Assembly (NCBI GenBank): GCA_002331335.1 | Contig: DCZO01000014.1 | Span: 103,247 to 167,246 of the forward strand | Origin: Nitrospira sp. UBA2082 | GTDB taxonomy: Bacteria; Nitrospirota; Nitrospiria; Nitrospirales; Nitrospiraceae | Direction of reading: 5' to 3' | Length of the DNA: 64,000 nt | Shown here: positions 25,922-34,328 of the stretch, piece by piece | Layout: each line of letters begins with the position of its first letter | Numbering within the stretch: the first letter of the stretch is position 1 | Position numbers and translations under genes: made by a program | Notes under the pieces: model-generated | What the model was told of the DNA's origin: nothing | Databases searched by the model: none | The model's input: the letters and a program-made list of their open reading frames with translations, nothing else

Positions 25922-26287
25922 CTAATGGGCCAGTTCATACGCCACAGCGGCACGAAACCTCTCAAGACTAAAGGGTTTCTGTAAGGTCTGGCGAGCACCC
26001 AACAGTTTGGCAACATCGATCCCGCCTATATCCTTACCCTGTGTCCTGGAGATGGCAATCACTTTGACGTTGAGAAATTCGCTGGTCAACTCGAGAATCA
26101 AGTCGAGCCCGTTCAAATCTGGCATGTGAATGTCTGCGATGACCAAGTCCACCGGCTCTTGACGGTAGAGCGCGACCCCCTCTCGTCCGTCTGCGGCTTC
26201 GGTCACCCTATGCCCGGCGCGTTCGAGAACGGCACGCAACAGAATACGAATCTTGGGTTCATCGGCTATGATGAGCATAGAGGACAT
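25922..26287 (-). CDS. Single-domain response regulator
   Basis: A 121-residue receiver domain only. Acidic residues near 9-10, the phospho-acceptor Asp52 (IADIHMP), Ser80 (AISRT) and Lys104 (LQKPF) are in the expected places. GGGGAG precedes the ATG at 26287 by four bases, which decides against the longer frame starting at 26374. No output domain is present, so it must act through a partner protein. A kinase is not adjacent. Confidence 0.87.
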   Translation of the reverse strand: MSSMLIIADEPKIRILLRAVLERAGHRVTEAADGREGVALYRQEPVDLVIADIHMPDLNGLDLILELTSEFLNVKVIAISRTQGKDIGGIDVAKLLGARQTLQKPFSLERFRAAVAYELAH

Positions 26288-26363
26288 GTGGCTCCCCTGA
26301 TGGGGCTGCGTCTCTTCCCCACACATTTTCCGCGGACGCATTCGAGACCTCACAGTCAGATCA

Positions 26364-26615
26364 TCAGGCGGCACGCCTCAGGAAGGACTCTACCCCAAGA
26401 TGGACTTCGTCATCCTGATAGTCCGGCTCACCACTCACCCCAACCACCACCGTCACCTTCGCCTGTTGAGACCGGCCATTTTGCGCAATGACGGAGTCAT
26501 GGACATGGCCGCAATTCATACATCGCACGCTGGTCGCCCACATATGTCCATGGGAACCTTCAAAATCGAAGAGGTGATCTTCTACCATTAGTCCCCGGCA
26601 ACGTGAGCAAGTCAT
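26364..26615 (-). CDS. Small double-CxxC zinc-ribbon protein
   Basis: An 83-residue protein beginning MTCSRCRG with a second CMNC pair about 35 residues later, a likely zinc ribbon. The C-terminal half is polar. The ATG at 26615 is six bases after AAGGAGA; the ATG six bases earlier is too close to that site. It lies 76 bp upstream of the response regulator on the same strand. Function unknown. Confidence 0.68.
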   Translation of the reverse strand: MTCSRCRGLMVEDHLFDFEGSHGHMWATSVRCMNCGHVHDSVIAQNGRSQQAKVTVVVGVSGEPDYQDDEVHLGVESFLRRAA

Positions 26616-26813
26616 GGGCATTCTCCTTGTGATATAGGCGATTACATTCGTCTCGCTTGAGACAAGGATAGCCCTTGGGGAGGCCTGCGCCACATCCAAT
26701 GGAAGTACCTCGGAAGTAGGCCCCTGAGCCCCTGTGCGGGAGGGTGTGAACGGATGACTTCGAAACGGGCTGTCGAGCCCCTACAGTCCTAGGAGAGTTG
26801 AGAACGGTGTGTT

Positions 26814-26841
26814 GCCTGGCCGCCAGTGAAGGCGGCCAGGC
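26814..26841 (-). terminator. Strong hairpin downstream of the DUF4403 gene
   Basis: A perfect 11-base stem GCCTGGCCGCC / GGCGGCCAGGC with a six-base loop lies 75 bases beyond the DUF4403 stop. No T-tract follows on either strand, so it may act as a weak terminator or an mRNA 3' stabiliser. Confidence 0.5.
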
Positions 26842-26916
26842 TATTCAGATCGAATATCGCCGGCTTCCGGCCTGACGTGATGCGGGACAACTCTCCAGCG
26901 CTCGACGATGCAGGTG

Positions 26917-28392
26917 TCAGTTCCCCCCCCCGACCGTCGCGCGTAACGTCCCCTCACTCATCAGCTGGACATGCAGTGCGTTGGCATCCGCGGACACGTT
27001 GACCCCCTGCACCGACGCCACGGTGCCGTGCATCGAGACCGTGGGGCTCAACGGGCGATTCAGTGCTGCCGCGAGAAGACTCTTGATACGGTCGGTCTCG
27101 GATGTCACCCCGAAGACGGCCTGGTCTGCAACAAGTTCTCGGAACGTGACGTTGTAGAGCCAGCTGGCAACTTTCGGCAACAGTTGCTCTGTGGCAGGAT
27201 CCCAGCGGAGATCTCCGATGAAGACGGTCTGGGTCAACACATTCATCCCGGGCCTCCCGATCATGTACACGTGGCCATAGGCATCCCCGGTGAAATCAAT
27301 TCGCAGGACGACCTGATTGCCGCCATGGCCGGAGATCGCCGCATTGGTAATTTTCACGACGTCTCCCTTGACCTGAAGCTGTTTCCCTTTGAGCCGGCTC
27401 GCAAGAGTCTGGGACAGTGAGGCATAGTCCAATTGAACCTCCGCTGCAACCCGGAACCCCGGAGCAACGGCCTGCATGCCAAGCGGCGGGAGCGTCGCTG
27501 CGACCGCCGCAGGTTCGGAGCCGCGGACGACGACAGGATTCGCCACGAGCTGGATCTCACCTTCAACGACGGGGCCTCCCTTCAACACCCCGCTCTGCCC
27601 AACCATGTCGGTATTGAGCTGAAGCCACATGTCTTGGTCAAGCTTAATGGGGGTGCGTAACGCGTTCCACACCTGTTCCACCTGGGATTTGACGGTCATG
27701 GCGTTGATTGGCGCGACCGCGCGAGTGAGTCCTACACGCACACTGTCTGCCACTCGTTGTCTGACTTCTTGGGTCGGATCCAGATCGGCGGGGCGTATCA
27801 GGCACTGGTCAATCGTGTTCATCGCCACACCGATGACGGACGCCGACACATTGTAATTCGGAGCGATCCCCATGGCGACACTGCCATCTAAGGTAGCCCG
27901 TCGTGGCCATTCGCTCCCTTCCCCGCAATGGACCGGCAGACCAGCCGTGTGCACCGATGGATGCACCTCGGCCTTATACCGCACTCCGGCACTCACAGCG
28001 ACACTCGACCCGGTCGCCGTCATCCCTTTCCACCAATCACGAAGACTCCTCTCTCCCTCGCTGCTCGTGGCGTAGGCCGTCCCGGAAGGGTTGATCGCAA
28101 AATCATCCCGTTCAGCATAGTACTTGAAATCCATGCCCTTGGGGCTCTTGATGTGCGCTCCCCAATGGTCGAACTTCTTCGGAATCACACCCTCGTCGTT
28201 GGCATGGTGGAGCATGGCCGACAGATCCACAGAAATGGGAACACTGATCATGGATTTTCCCAGTGAAGCCAGGGGAGGCCGACCTGCCGGCAGCGGCTCC
28301 GGTTCAGGTGGACGGACGATATTCTCACTACAGCCCGATAACAACGCGACGCATAAGAAGGCGAATGCACTACGCCCTGCTTTGGAAGACAT
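26917..28392 (-). CDS. DUF4403 family lipoprotein
   Basis: A 491-residue envelope protein with a lipobox (ALLSGC, Cys about 21). The mature part contains the repeated amphipathic strand/helix organisation of DUF4403, with ISVPISVDLSAMLHHAN near the start and RIDFTGDAYGHVYMIGRP in the second half. Such domains resemble lipid-binding tubular folds, which is family-level knowledge and not demonstrated here. The start at 28392 has GGAGGGGGACG upstream and gives a compact lipoprotein signal. ATG 28419 also has GGAG and cannot be excluded. Confidence 0.82.
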   Translation of the reverse strand: MSSKAGRSAFAFLCVALLSGCSENIVRPPEPEPLPAGRPPLASLGKSMISVPISVDLSAMLHHANDEGVIPKKFDHWGAHIKSPKGMDFKYYAERDDFAINPSGTAYATSSEGERSLRDWWKGMTATGSSVAVSAGVRYKAEVHPSVHTAGLPVHCGEGSEWPRRATLDGSVAMGIAPNYNVSASVIGVAMNTIDQCLIRPADLDPTQEVRQRVADSVRVGLTRAVAPINAMTVKSQVEQVWNALRTPIKLDQDMWLQLNTDMVGQSGVLKGGPVVEGEIQLVANPVVVRGSEPAAVAATLPPLGMQAVAPGFRVAAEVQLDYASLSQTLASRLKGKQLQVKGDVVKITNAAISGHGGNQVVLRIDFTGDAYGHVYMIGRPGMNVLTQTVFIGDLRWDPATEQLLPKVASWLYNVTFRELVADQAVFGVTSETDRIKSLLAAALNRPLSPTVSMHGTVASVQGVNVSADANALHVQLMSEGTLRATVGGGN

Positions 28393-28725
28393 CGTCCCCC
28401 TCCTTGGCTCATTGGTCATGGTGAAGTACTCCTCGCAAATCGTTGCACACTCTGGAATATCCTTCGAGGGATGGCCATTTGAAGAGTGCCCAGGATACCA
28501 GAATCAAGCTCCCGCTTCCTACCCATCAATACCGTAACCAGGGTGCACGTTCACACTCAGGTTGCGACCCCTCATCAGACCCATTTCTTCAATAAATGAG
28601 CGAGGATGCAGCCTTCAGCTGCCTATTGCGGTCGGAGAACGCTTTTCAAAGGAACCAGCACGCATCAAGTATTTGTTCCGTCTTCCGATAAGAAGATAGA
28701 CATCGCACACCACGGAACATCCACT
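28393..28725. other. Divergent intergenic region
   Basis: About 330 bases between the DUF4403 gene and the response regulator, containing promoters in both directions by necessity. I see no RNA gene, no convincing palindrome and no supported small frame. An in-frame extension of the response regulator to 28606 lacks a ribosome site. Confidence 0.4.
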
Positions 28726-29229
28726 ATGGTCGGCCATCGGTCAAGTCCATCGAATTCTCTCCGGCACATTCTCGTGGTCGATGACGACCCCTCCATGCGG
28801 TTGCTATGCACCACAAGCCTCAAACATGCCGGCTATCACGTGCGGGAAGCCGAGGGCAGTTCGGAGGCCATGGCCATCTATACCGCCTCAGCCACTCCCA
28901 TTGACTTGCTGTTGACCGATCTGTTTCTGCCTCCCGCTGAATTGCACTTGAGTTCCGTCACGAATCCCTACCCCCGGGTGAATGGACATGATCTGATCCA
29001 TCAGATTCTCTCGCTCAAAACGGAACTGCGCGCGCTCTTCATGTCAAGCCATTCCCTGAGCCATCTGGCCGCTCAAGGGATCGAGATCCAACCGGATCGA
29101 TTTCTTTCCAAACCGTTCTCCGTGGAAACCTTGCTGGCTCGTGTTGCCGCAGTCCTTGCTCTTCCGCCGATTCATCGTGCCCCCTCGACAGCGTCCGCAT
29201 CACCCGGCAGCATCCAGTGGTGTGATTAA
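28726..29229 (+). CDS. Response-regulator receiver protein
   Basis: A 167-residue protein with a receiver domain from about residue 13: HILVVDDDPSMR, phospho-acceptor Asp65 (LLTDLFLP), a Ser/Thr near MSSHS and Lys in FLSKPF. An insertion of about 15 residues follows the phospho-site (ELHLSSVTNPYPRVN), unlike typical receivers. The C-terminal 20 residues are a low-complexity Ser/Pro tail. No output domain. The start is uncertain; the ATG at 28726 is nearest the domain. Confidence 0.8.
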   Translation: MVGHRSSPSNSLRHILVVDDDPSMRLLCTTSLKHAGYHVREAEGSSEAMAIYTASATPIDLLLTDLFLPPAELHLSSVTNPYPRVNGHDLIHQILSLKTELRALFMSSHSLSHLAAQGIEIQPDRFLSKPFSVETLLARVAAVLALPPIHRAPSTASASPGSIQWCD

Positions 29230-29355
29230 AACCGCCCGCGGCCCCGCTGTCCGTCACACACCCCTCGACCTGCAACGCCGCCATGCCGCCCCTCGCTAAA
29301 AACCGTTGTTTCCTTGCCCAGTTCGACCCCCTCGGCTAGACTTTCCCACATCGCC

Positions 29356-30711
29356 ATGGCACGTACACGCGCAGCAGAACACCCTCGCCAGTCGCCGAAA
29401 AAGATCTCCCTCGAGGATATTGCCAACGGAACCGCACGACTTCACGAAGTGCTCACGGCGATCAATGATTTCAGCCAAGAGGGGTTCCCCTATCGGGATG
29501 CCGCGAGGGCCAAAGCCGAATTACAGCTTCGTGAATGTGTGAAACAGGTCTTTGGCGAACGGTCTCAAGAATTTCGCGACTATCAGCACTACACGCTTCA
29601 CACCTCGAACGAGGCGGAGACAGCGCAGAGTATCACGGCGGTCAAACGCCTGATACTCATCCTGGATGATAAAAAGCTGGAACTGCAGGGGCTCAAGCCT
29701 CCCCCGGCCACGCCTGTCTCCCAGGGAACCGGTACGGTCAGCCCGGTGAGTACCGCACAGATGCGGCTGGTTCCTCCGGCACCATCAACAACGATGGCAG
29801 CCAAACCGGTACACGTCACCGCCCCCACGTCCGTCTTGGTGAGCATGACGACCTCTCTTCCGCCCGTTCCCGCAACAACGGCCAGTCCGCCGCCACCTCC
29901 TGCACCAGCTCCCCCCATACCGCCGATCTCGACACAGTCGCTTCCCAAAATGCCGGTCCAACCAACCGCAACCGGCCAATTCCCGAAACCGCAGGTTCCG
30001 CAACCACCACCCGCTACGCCCGCACCGGTGGCCATCGTACCTCCAGCTCCACCTGTTTCAGCCCCATCATCCGTCACAGCACCGCCGCCTGTGTCTCCCT
30101 CTACCCCCTCTGTTTCCATCGCCCGTGAGACCAAACCCGCGCCGACACAACAGGCCGCGCCTGAGCCGGCGCCTCCTTCGCCCTTGACATCAACTCAGCC
30201 GGTCGCCGTCCAGACGGCGCAAACTGTTCCTGTCACTCAGCCTCTCTCCGAACAGGAGACGCTGCACCTGATTCGAAAGGTCTGCCTTCGGCTTCATGCC
30301 GTTGCACGCCAGTTACGCCTCAGAACAGACTCGCGCCCGACGATCGAGATAGACGATGACCACGATTTGGCAGACCTCTTGCGCGCCCTCTTACGGCTGG
30401 AATTCGACGAAGTCGGAACCGATGAATGGACGCCGCCCTACTCAGGCGGGGCACCGAAAACCACGCTGTTGCTCAATAGGGAACGGATCGCCATTGTGGC
30501 AAAAAAGACTCGGCCCGGCCTCACCGACAAGGACATCGCCGAGCAAGTGACGGCGGATACAGGTTTCTATTTAGCCCATAAAAAATGCACTACGCTCTTT
30601 TGCTTTGTCTACGATCCTGAAGGCCGCATTGGCAGCCCGAAGCGTCTCGAAACGGACTTAACCAACGTCAGCGACCGATACACCGTCGAAGTCCTTGTCG
30701 CACCAAAGTGA
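29356..30711 (+). CDS. Proline-rich protein with degenerate DpnII/MboI-type nuclease-like domain
   Basis: A 451-residue protein with three parts. The helical N-terminal domain (about 15-112) is of unknown function. Then comes a Pro/Ala/Thr/Val-rich linker of about 180 residues. The C-terminal domain (about 296-451) resembles the restriction-endonuclease-like module found at the end of many uncharacterised bacterial proteins (FDEVGTDEWTPPYSGGAPKT, then IAIVAKKTRPGL and FCFVYDPEGRIGSPKRLE). In active relatives as I remember them, the strand after the Gly-Gly carries Asp and the next carries Glu-X-Lys. Here the Asp position reads Thr and the Glu position reads Val, so cleavage is probably lost. 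The ATG at 29356 lacks a clear ribosome site. The stop overlaps the next gene by four bases. Confidence 0.75.
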   Translation: MARTRAAEHPRQSPKKISLEDIANGTARLHEVLTAINDFSQEGFPYRDAARAKAELQLRECVKQVFGERSQEFRDYQHYTLHTSNEAETAQSITAVKRLILILDDKKLELQGLKPPPATPVSQGTGTVSPVSTAQMRLVPPAPSTTMAAKPVHVTAPTSVLVSMTTSLPPVPATTASPPPPPAPAPPIPPISTQSLPKMPVQPTATGQFPKPQVPQPPPATPAPVAIVPPAPPVSAPSSVTAPPPVSPSTPSVSIARETKPAPTQQAAPEPAPPSPLTSTQPVAVQTAQTVPVTQPLSEQETLHLIRKVCLRLHAVARQLRLRTDSRPTIEIDDDHDLADLLRALLRLEFDEVGTDEWTPPYSGGAPKTTLLLNRERIAIVAKKTRPGLTDKDIAEQVTADTGFYLAHKKCTTLFCFVYDPEGRIGSPKRLETDLTNVSDRYTVEVLVAPK

Positions 30712-31136
30712 GCCCTATGCAAAAACCCAAACTCAGACAGGTACCTCCATCAAAAACTCCCCCGACATCGAAGGCCAAAGCCCCGTTGACAGTGGCCCCG
30801 CGTGTTGGCTATAGTGCGTCCACAACGGCTCCGGTAGAGATCGCCTATCAGATCCATTTACCCGAGCCAGGAGTCACCCCGATGTTGGATCGGGCTTATA
30901 TCCTGATCAACGTACAACCGGGGCAGACGTCAGCCGTAGTGAAAGCGCTGTCCAACATCAAGGAGATTCTGACGATCGATCCTTGCTGGGGGAAGCCGGA
31001 CATCATCACAGTCGTGGAAGTGTCGGATCAGGACGCACTGACGCAACTGGTTCTGAGTCGCATCCACAGCATTGAAGGTGTCACGCAGACGGATACGCAC
31101 TTGGTCTACAAGTTAGCGGAGAGTCCAACAAGATGA
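30708..31136 (+). CDS. Stand-alone Lrp/AsnC ligand-binding (RAM) domain protein
   Basis: A 142-residue protein with a disordered basic/proline N-terminal tail of about 55 residues, then one RAM domain (AYILINVQPGQTSAVVKAL, then PCWGKPDIITVVEVSD and SIEGVTQTDTHLVYK). There is no helix-turn-helix, so it should oligomerise and bind a small ligand or a partner rather than DNA. The start is GTG overlapping the previous stop as GTGA; an ATG nine bases later is an alternative. It also overlaps the next long frame's end by four bases, all consistent with one operon. Confidence 0.84.
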   Translation: MSPMQKPKLRQVPPSKTPPTSKAKAPLTVAPRVGYSASTTAPVEIAYQIHLPEPGVTPMLDRAYILINVQPGQTSAVVKALSNIKEILTIDPCWGKPDIITVVEVSDQDALTQLVLSRIHSIEGVTQTDTHLVYKLAESPTR

Positions 31137-31153
31137 TCACACGGAGGTGCACG

Positions 31154-31633
31154 ATGATGCGACGGACCGGTTGGGCCCTAGTCACCGCAGTGTTCCTCGT
31201 AGGATTGGGCAGCGCGGCACAGGCAGTCGAACCCGATGTCGTTCAAGTTCAGCTCGCAGCCCCCGTAGAGAAAGTCAAAGCGGCCGTCACGGAGGTGTTG
31301 ACCACCAGCGGCTATACAAACGTCGAATGGAAAAATGATTCAACGGTGACAACCAACTATCGGGATGAGACCGAGGGTATTCAATACCTGTATGATTGTT
31401 GCTGGGGTGTGATCAAGAATCGCGTTGAAGCCACCGTAACCCCGTCTGGAGATCAGACCACCGACCTTCGCCTACAGGTCATGGCGGAGGGCAAGCGCAC
31501 CCTATGGGAAAGCTTCATCCCCGTTCAAACCCCGGCTCCGGAAAGCGCGAACAACCAACTGCGACTGATTAAGAACAAGCTGAAAATCGTCTCGCACCCC
31601 TACACGACACAGTCATTTTTTTCCATGAAGTGA
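31154..31633 (+). CDS. Hypothetical secreted protein
   Basis: A 159-residue protein with a cleavable signal peptide (about 1-24, ending AQAVEP). The mature part is a compact alpha/beta domain with VEKVKAAVTEVLTTSGYTNVEWKND, which looks like a START- or BON-like helix-strand pattern; this is not strong enough for a family call. GGAGGTGCACG precedes the ATG. It is the last gene of the operon with the nuclease-like and RAM proteins, which is odd because those two look cytoplasmic. Confidence 0.78.
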   Translation: MMRRTGWALVTAVFLVGLGSAAQAVEPDVVQVQLAAPVEKVKAAVTEVLTTSGYTNVEWKNDSTVTTNYRDETEGIQYLYDCCWGVIKNRVEATVTPSGDQTTDLRLQVMAEGKRTLWESFIPVQTPAPESANNQLRLIKNKLKIVSHPYTTQSFFSMK

Positions 31634-31652
31634 CGCTCTCCGCGGTTATCTG

Positions 31653-31684
31653 CAACGGCCGCGGCCACGAGGCCGCGGCCGTTG
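31653..31684. terminator. Bidirectional hairpin terminator
   Basis: A perfect 14-base stem CAACGGCCGCGGCC / GGCCGCGGCCGTTG with loop ACGA lies between the convergent stops at 31633 and 31690. The T-run after it is short on the plus strand and absent on the minus strand, but the stem is very stable. Confidence 0.7.
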
Positions 31685-31689
31685 CTGTT

Positions 31690-33117
31690 TCATGCGTCGC
31701 CGCTTTTTCCTGCCTCTCTTTCAGCCCCTTCAGCTTCCTCGCCAATATCCAAGCCGAACCGCTCTGCCATTCGATAAAGCGTACGCCTGTCGATTCCTAG
31801 AATTTTTGCCGCCTTGACTTTGTTTCCCTTGGTTTCCTTGAGCACCAGAATCAAGTGCCGCTTCTCAACTTCCTCGAGCGTCAGTGTCGCATCATTGGCC
31901 GTATCGCCCTGTGGGGATTTCCCCTCTGCGCCATCGATCGACTCTTGCCGGATGGCATCCGGCAGATCGTCCGGCGTCAACAGGGGCCCATGGCTCAGCG
32001 AGACAGCCCGTTCGATCACGTTCTCCAGTTCTCGCACATTGCCGGGCCACCGATACTGAGTCAATAACGCCATCGTCTTGGGTAACACCCCGTGCACGCC
32101 GTGCGACGATCCTGCCCGGTATTTCTCAAAGAAGTGATGGACGAGCATGGGAATATCTTCCCGCCGATCCACCAAGGACGGAAGAGTAATCGGCACGACA
32201 TTCAATCGATAAAACAAGTCGTCGCGAAACTTCCCTTCCTTGACGAGCAGCTCCAGGTCGCGATTGGTCGCGGCAATGATCCGTACATCAACCTTCACGG
32301 AACCGGTCCCTCCGACACGGCGCACCTCCTGATCCTGCATCACCCGCAGGAGTTTCACTTGCAGCGCCGGGCCAAGTTCTCCGATTTCGTCGAGAAACAG
32401 GGTGCCCCCATTGGCGGCTTCAAAGAGACCAGCTTTGGTGCCGACCGCTCCGGTGAACGCCCCCTTTTCATAGCCGAACATTTCCGATTCCAGCAAGGTG
32501 TCCGGCAAGGCGCCGCAATTCACCGGCACAAACGCTTTGTCCCTGCGGGGCCCGTTTGCATGAATCGCCCGGGCAATGAGTTCCTTGCCGGTACCGCTTT
32601 CTCCTTGGAGCAAGACCGTGCTCCTGCTCTCCGCCACCCGAGCGACCATTTTATACACGTCCAGCATGGCGGTACTGCTTCCCACCAGTGGAGACCAATC
32701 ACTCTTCGTCTTCAATTCTTGACGGAATCGGGCATTTTCTCGAAGAAGCCGGCAATGGTCGAGACTCCGCTTGACCACCAACGTGATCTCTTCCCGCTTA
32801 AACGGCTTTGCCAGATAGTCGTAGGCGCCTTGCTTGATGGCCTCGATCGCGCCTTGCAGCGATCCAAACGCCGTCAGCACCACGACCGCTGTATTCGGGC
32901 TCATCCGCTTGAATTCGCGCAACACGGTGAGGCCGTCGACAGCGCCCATGCGGATATCGGTCAAGACCACATCCACATGCCCTTCACGCCCGCGGGCGAT
33001 GACTTCCTCACCGCTGGCGAAGGCCTCGACGGCATAGCCCTCCTTCTTCAAGGCGTCGGCCAACAGGTCACGGGCCACCGCATCATCGTCAGCCACGAGA
33101 ACGGTTGCGGGGTGCAT
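31690..33117 (-). CDS. NtrC-family sigma-54-dependent response regulator
   Basis: A 475-residue activator with a receiver domain (Asp54, Lys104), an AAA+ domain (GESGTGKE at 172-179, GAFTGA at 219-224, the sigma-54 contact, and the DLFYRLNV arginine-finger region) and a Fis-type helix-turn-helix at the C-terminus (NKVKAAKILGIDRRTLYRMAERFG). It activates sigma-54 promoters when phosphorylated. The gene overlaps the kinase stop by one base, so the pair is a two-component system. Target genes are unknown. Confidence 0.95.
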   Translation of the reverse strand: MHPATVLVADDDAVARDLLADALKKEGYAVEAFASGEEVIARGREGHVDVVLTDIRMGAVDGLTVLREFKRMSPNTAVVVLTAFGSLQGAIEAIKQGAYDYLAKPFKREEITLVVKRSLDHCRLLRENARFRQELKTKSDWSPLVGSSTAMLDVYKMVARVAESRSTVLLQGESGTGKELIARAIHANGPRRDKAFVPVNCGALPDTLLESEMFGYEKGAFTGAVGTKAGLFEAANGGTLFLDEIGELGPALQVKLLRVMQDQEVRRVGGTGSVKVDVRIIAATNRDLELLVKEGKFRDDLFYRLNVVPITLPSLVDRREDIPMLVHHFFEKYRAGSSHGVHGVLPKTMALLTQYRWPGNVRELENVIERAVSLSHGPLLTPDDLPDAIRQESIDGAEGKSPQGDTANDATLTLEEVEKRHLILVLKETKGNKVKAAKILGIDRRTLYRMAERFGLDIGEEAEGAEREAGKSGDA

Positions 33118-34280
33118 TAGGCTCTCTCCTCTGCATGTACAGGCTCGGTCTGGAGTCCGGGCAAGACTATGGTCACGGTCGTGCCGCGCCCGATTTCACT
33201 GCTGAGCACCAAGCTTCCTCCGTGCGCCATAACGGTTTCGCGGCTCAAGAATAGCCCCAGCCCGGTTCCCTTGCCAACCGCCTTTGTGGTGAAAAACGGT
33301 TCGAAAACTTTTTGTGCGTCGGTCTCCGGTATCCCGCATCCCGTATCCTGCACCAGAATCATGACGACGAAGGGCGACATTGCATCGGCCACACGGCGGC
33401 CTCGTTCAAGTTCATCGGACGACGCCTCGCGCGCCTCCGCTGAGATCTTGACCGCTCCATGGGAAGGAGTGGCCGCTAACGCGTTTGCCAGCACGTTCAC
33501 CAACACTTGGTGCATCTTCTCCCCGTCGGCCCAGATGCGCGGAAGCTGTGCCGGGATCTCAATCGTAAAGGAAATTTCTTTGGCATGGAAGGCCGGTTCC
33601 ATGAGCACGGCCGCAGGGCTGATGACGTCCTCGACAGGCAACCAGCTCGGCTGAGGCTGACGCGGCCGCGTGGACGACAGCAAATCCTGAATAATCCGCA
33701 CCACCCGTGTCAGTTGTTCATCGATCACCGTCACCTGTCTTCTCATCTCAGGCGTCAGCGTCGGCTCTTCCGCCAAGGCCTGCACATGCCAGGCAATCGA
33801 GTGCAGCGGCGTGCCAACTTCATGCGCAACGGACGCCACAAGTTGTCCCACCGCCGCCAACCGTTCTGATCGATTCAACTGATCCTTCGCCTCCACGAGC
33901 TGCGCGTTTGCCTTCAGCAGATTTTCCGTCTCGCGCGCCAGCGCCGCCCGCGCATCTTCTTCTCGAGCCTTCCGCTCCTCCCAACTCATGCCGAGGTATG
34001 CCACCAGCAATAACACACCGGCCACGACACTGCGATTGATGACCGCCGCCTGAAACCGGCCCGGTTTGGTCGGCTGTAATAAGCCCGAATAGGTGGCCAC
34101 CACGCAGGCCAGCACGGTCACCAGCATCAGCGTTCGGCTGCGCAGCGTTGCGACGAGCAGAATCGGCAACACATAGCCATACGCGCCGACCACATTCGCA
34201 GGGGCGAATTCTTCGATGATGAAGATGATCAGGAAGCAGGCGGCCGCAATGGAGAGGATAAGATGGTTACGCTGCGTCAT
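33117..34280 (-). CDS. Membrane sensor histidine kinase
   Basis: A 387-residue kinase. Three or four hydrophobic segments in residues 8-95 form a membrane input region without a large periplasmic domain. A helical linker leads to the phospho-acceptor His153 (VAHEVGTPLHSI), and the ATPase domain has the N box NVLANALAAT, DTGCGIPE and GKGTGLGL. The start is the ATG at 34280; the TTG six bases upstream is weaker. It is cognate to the NtrC-type regulator at 31690. Confidence 0.93.
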   Translation of the reverse strand: MTQRNHLILSIAAACFLIIFIIEEFAPANVVGAYGYVLPILLVATLRSRTLMLVTVLACVVATYSGLLQPTKPGRFQAAVINRSVVAGVLLLVAYLGMSWEERKAREEDARAALARETENLLKANAQLVEAKDQLNRSERLAAVGQLVASVAHEVGTPLHSIAWHVQALAEEPTLTPEMRRQVTVIDEQLTRVVRIIQDLLSSTRPRQPQPSWLPVEDVISPAAVLMEPAFHAKEISFTIEIPAQLPRIWADGEKMHQVLVNVLANALAATPSHGAVKISAEAREASSDELERGRRVADAMSPFVVMILVQDTGCGIPETDAQKVFEPFFTTKAVGKGTGLGLFLSRETVMAHGGSLVLSSEIGRGTTVTIVLPGLQTEPVHAEERA

Positions 34281-34328
34281 GGCCAATCGAGGAGGGCACC
34301 GGAATGATCATGGGCATACAGCATGTTC

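Noticed and set aside
32092..33120. A 342-codon open frame on the plus strand
   Set aside because: Antisense shadow of the NtrC-type regulator, which has complete domain motifs on the other strand.
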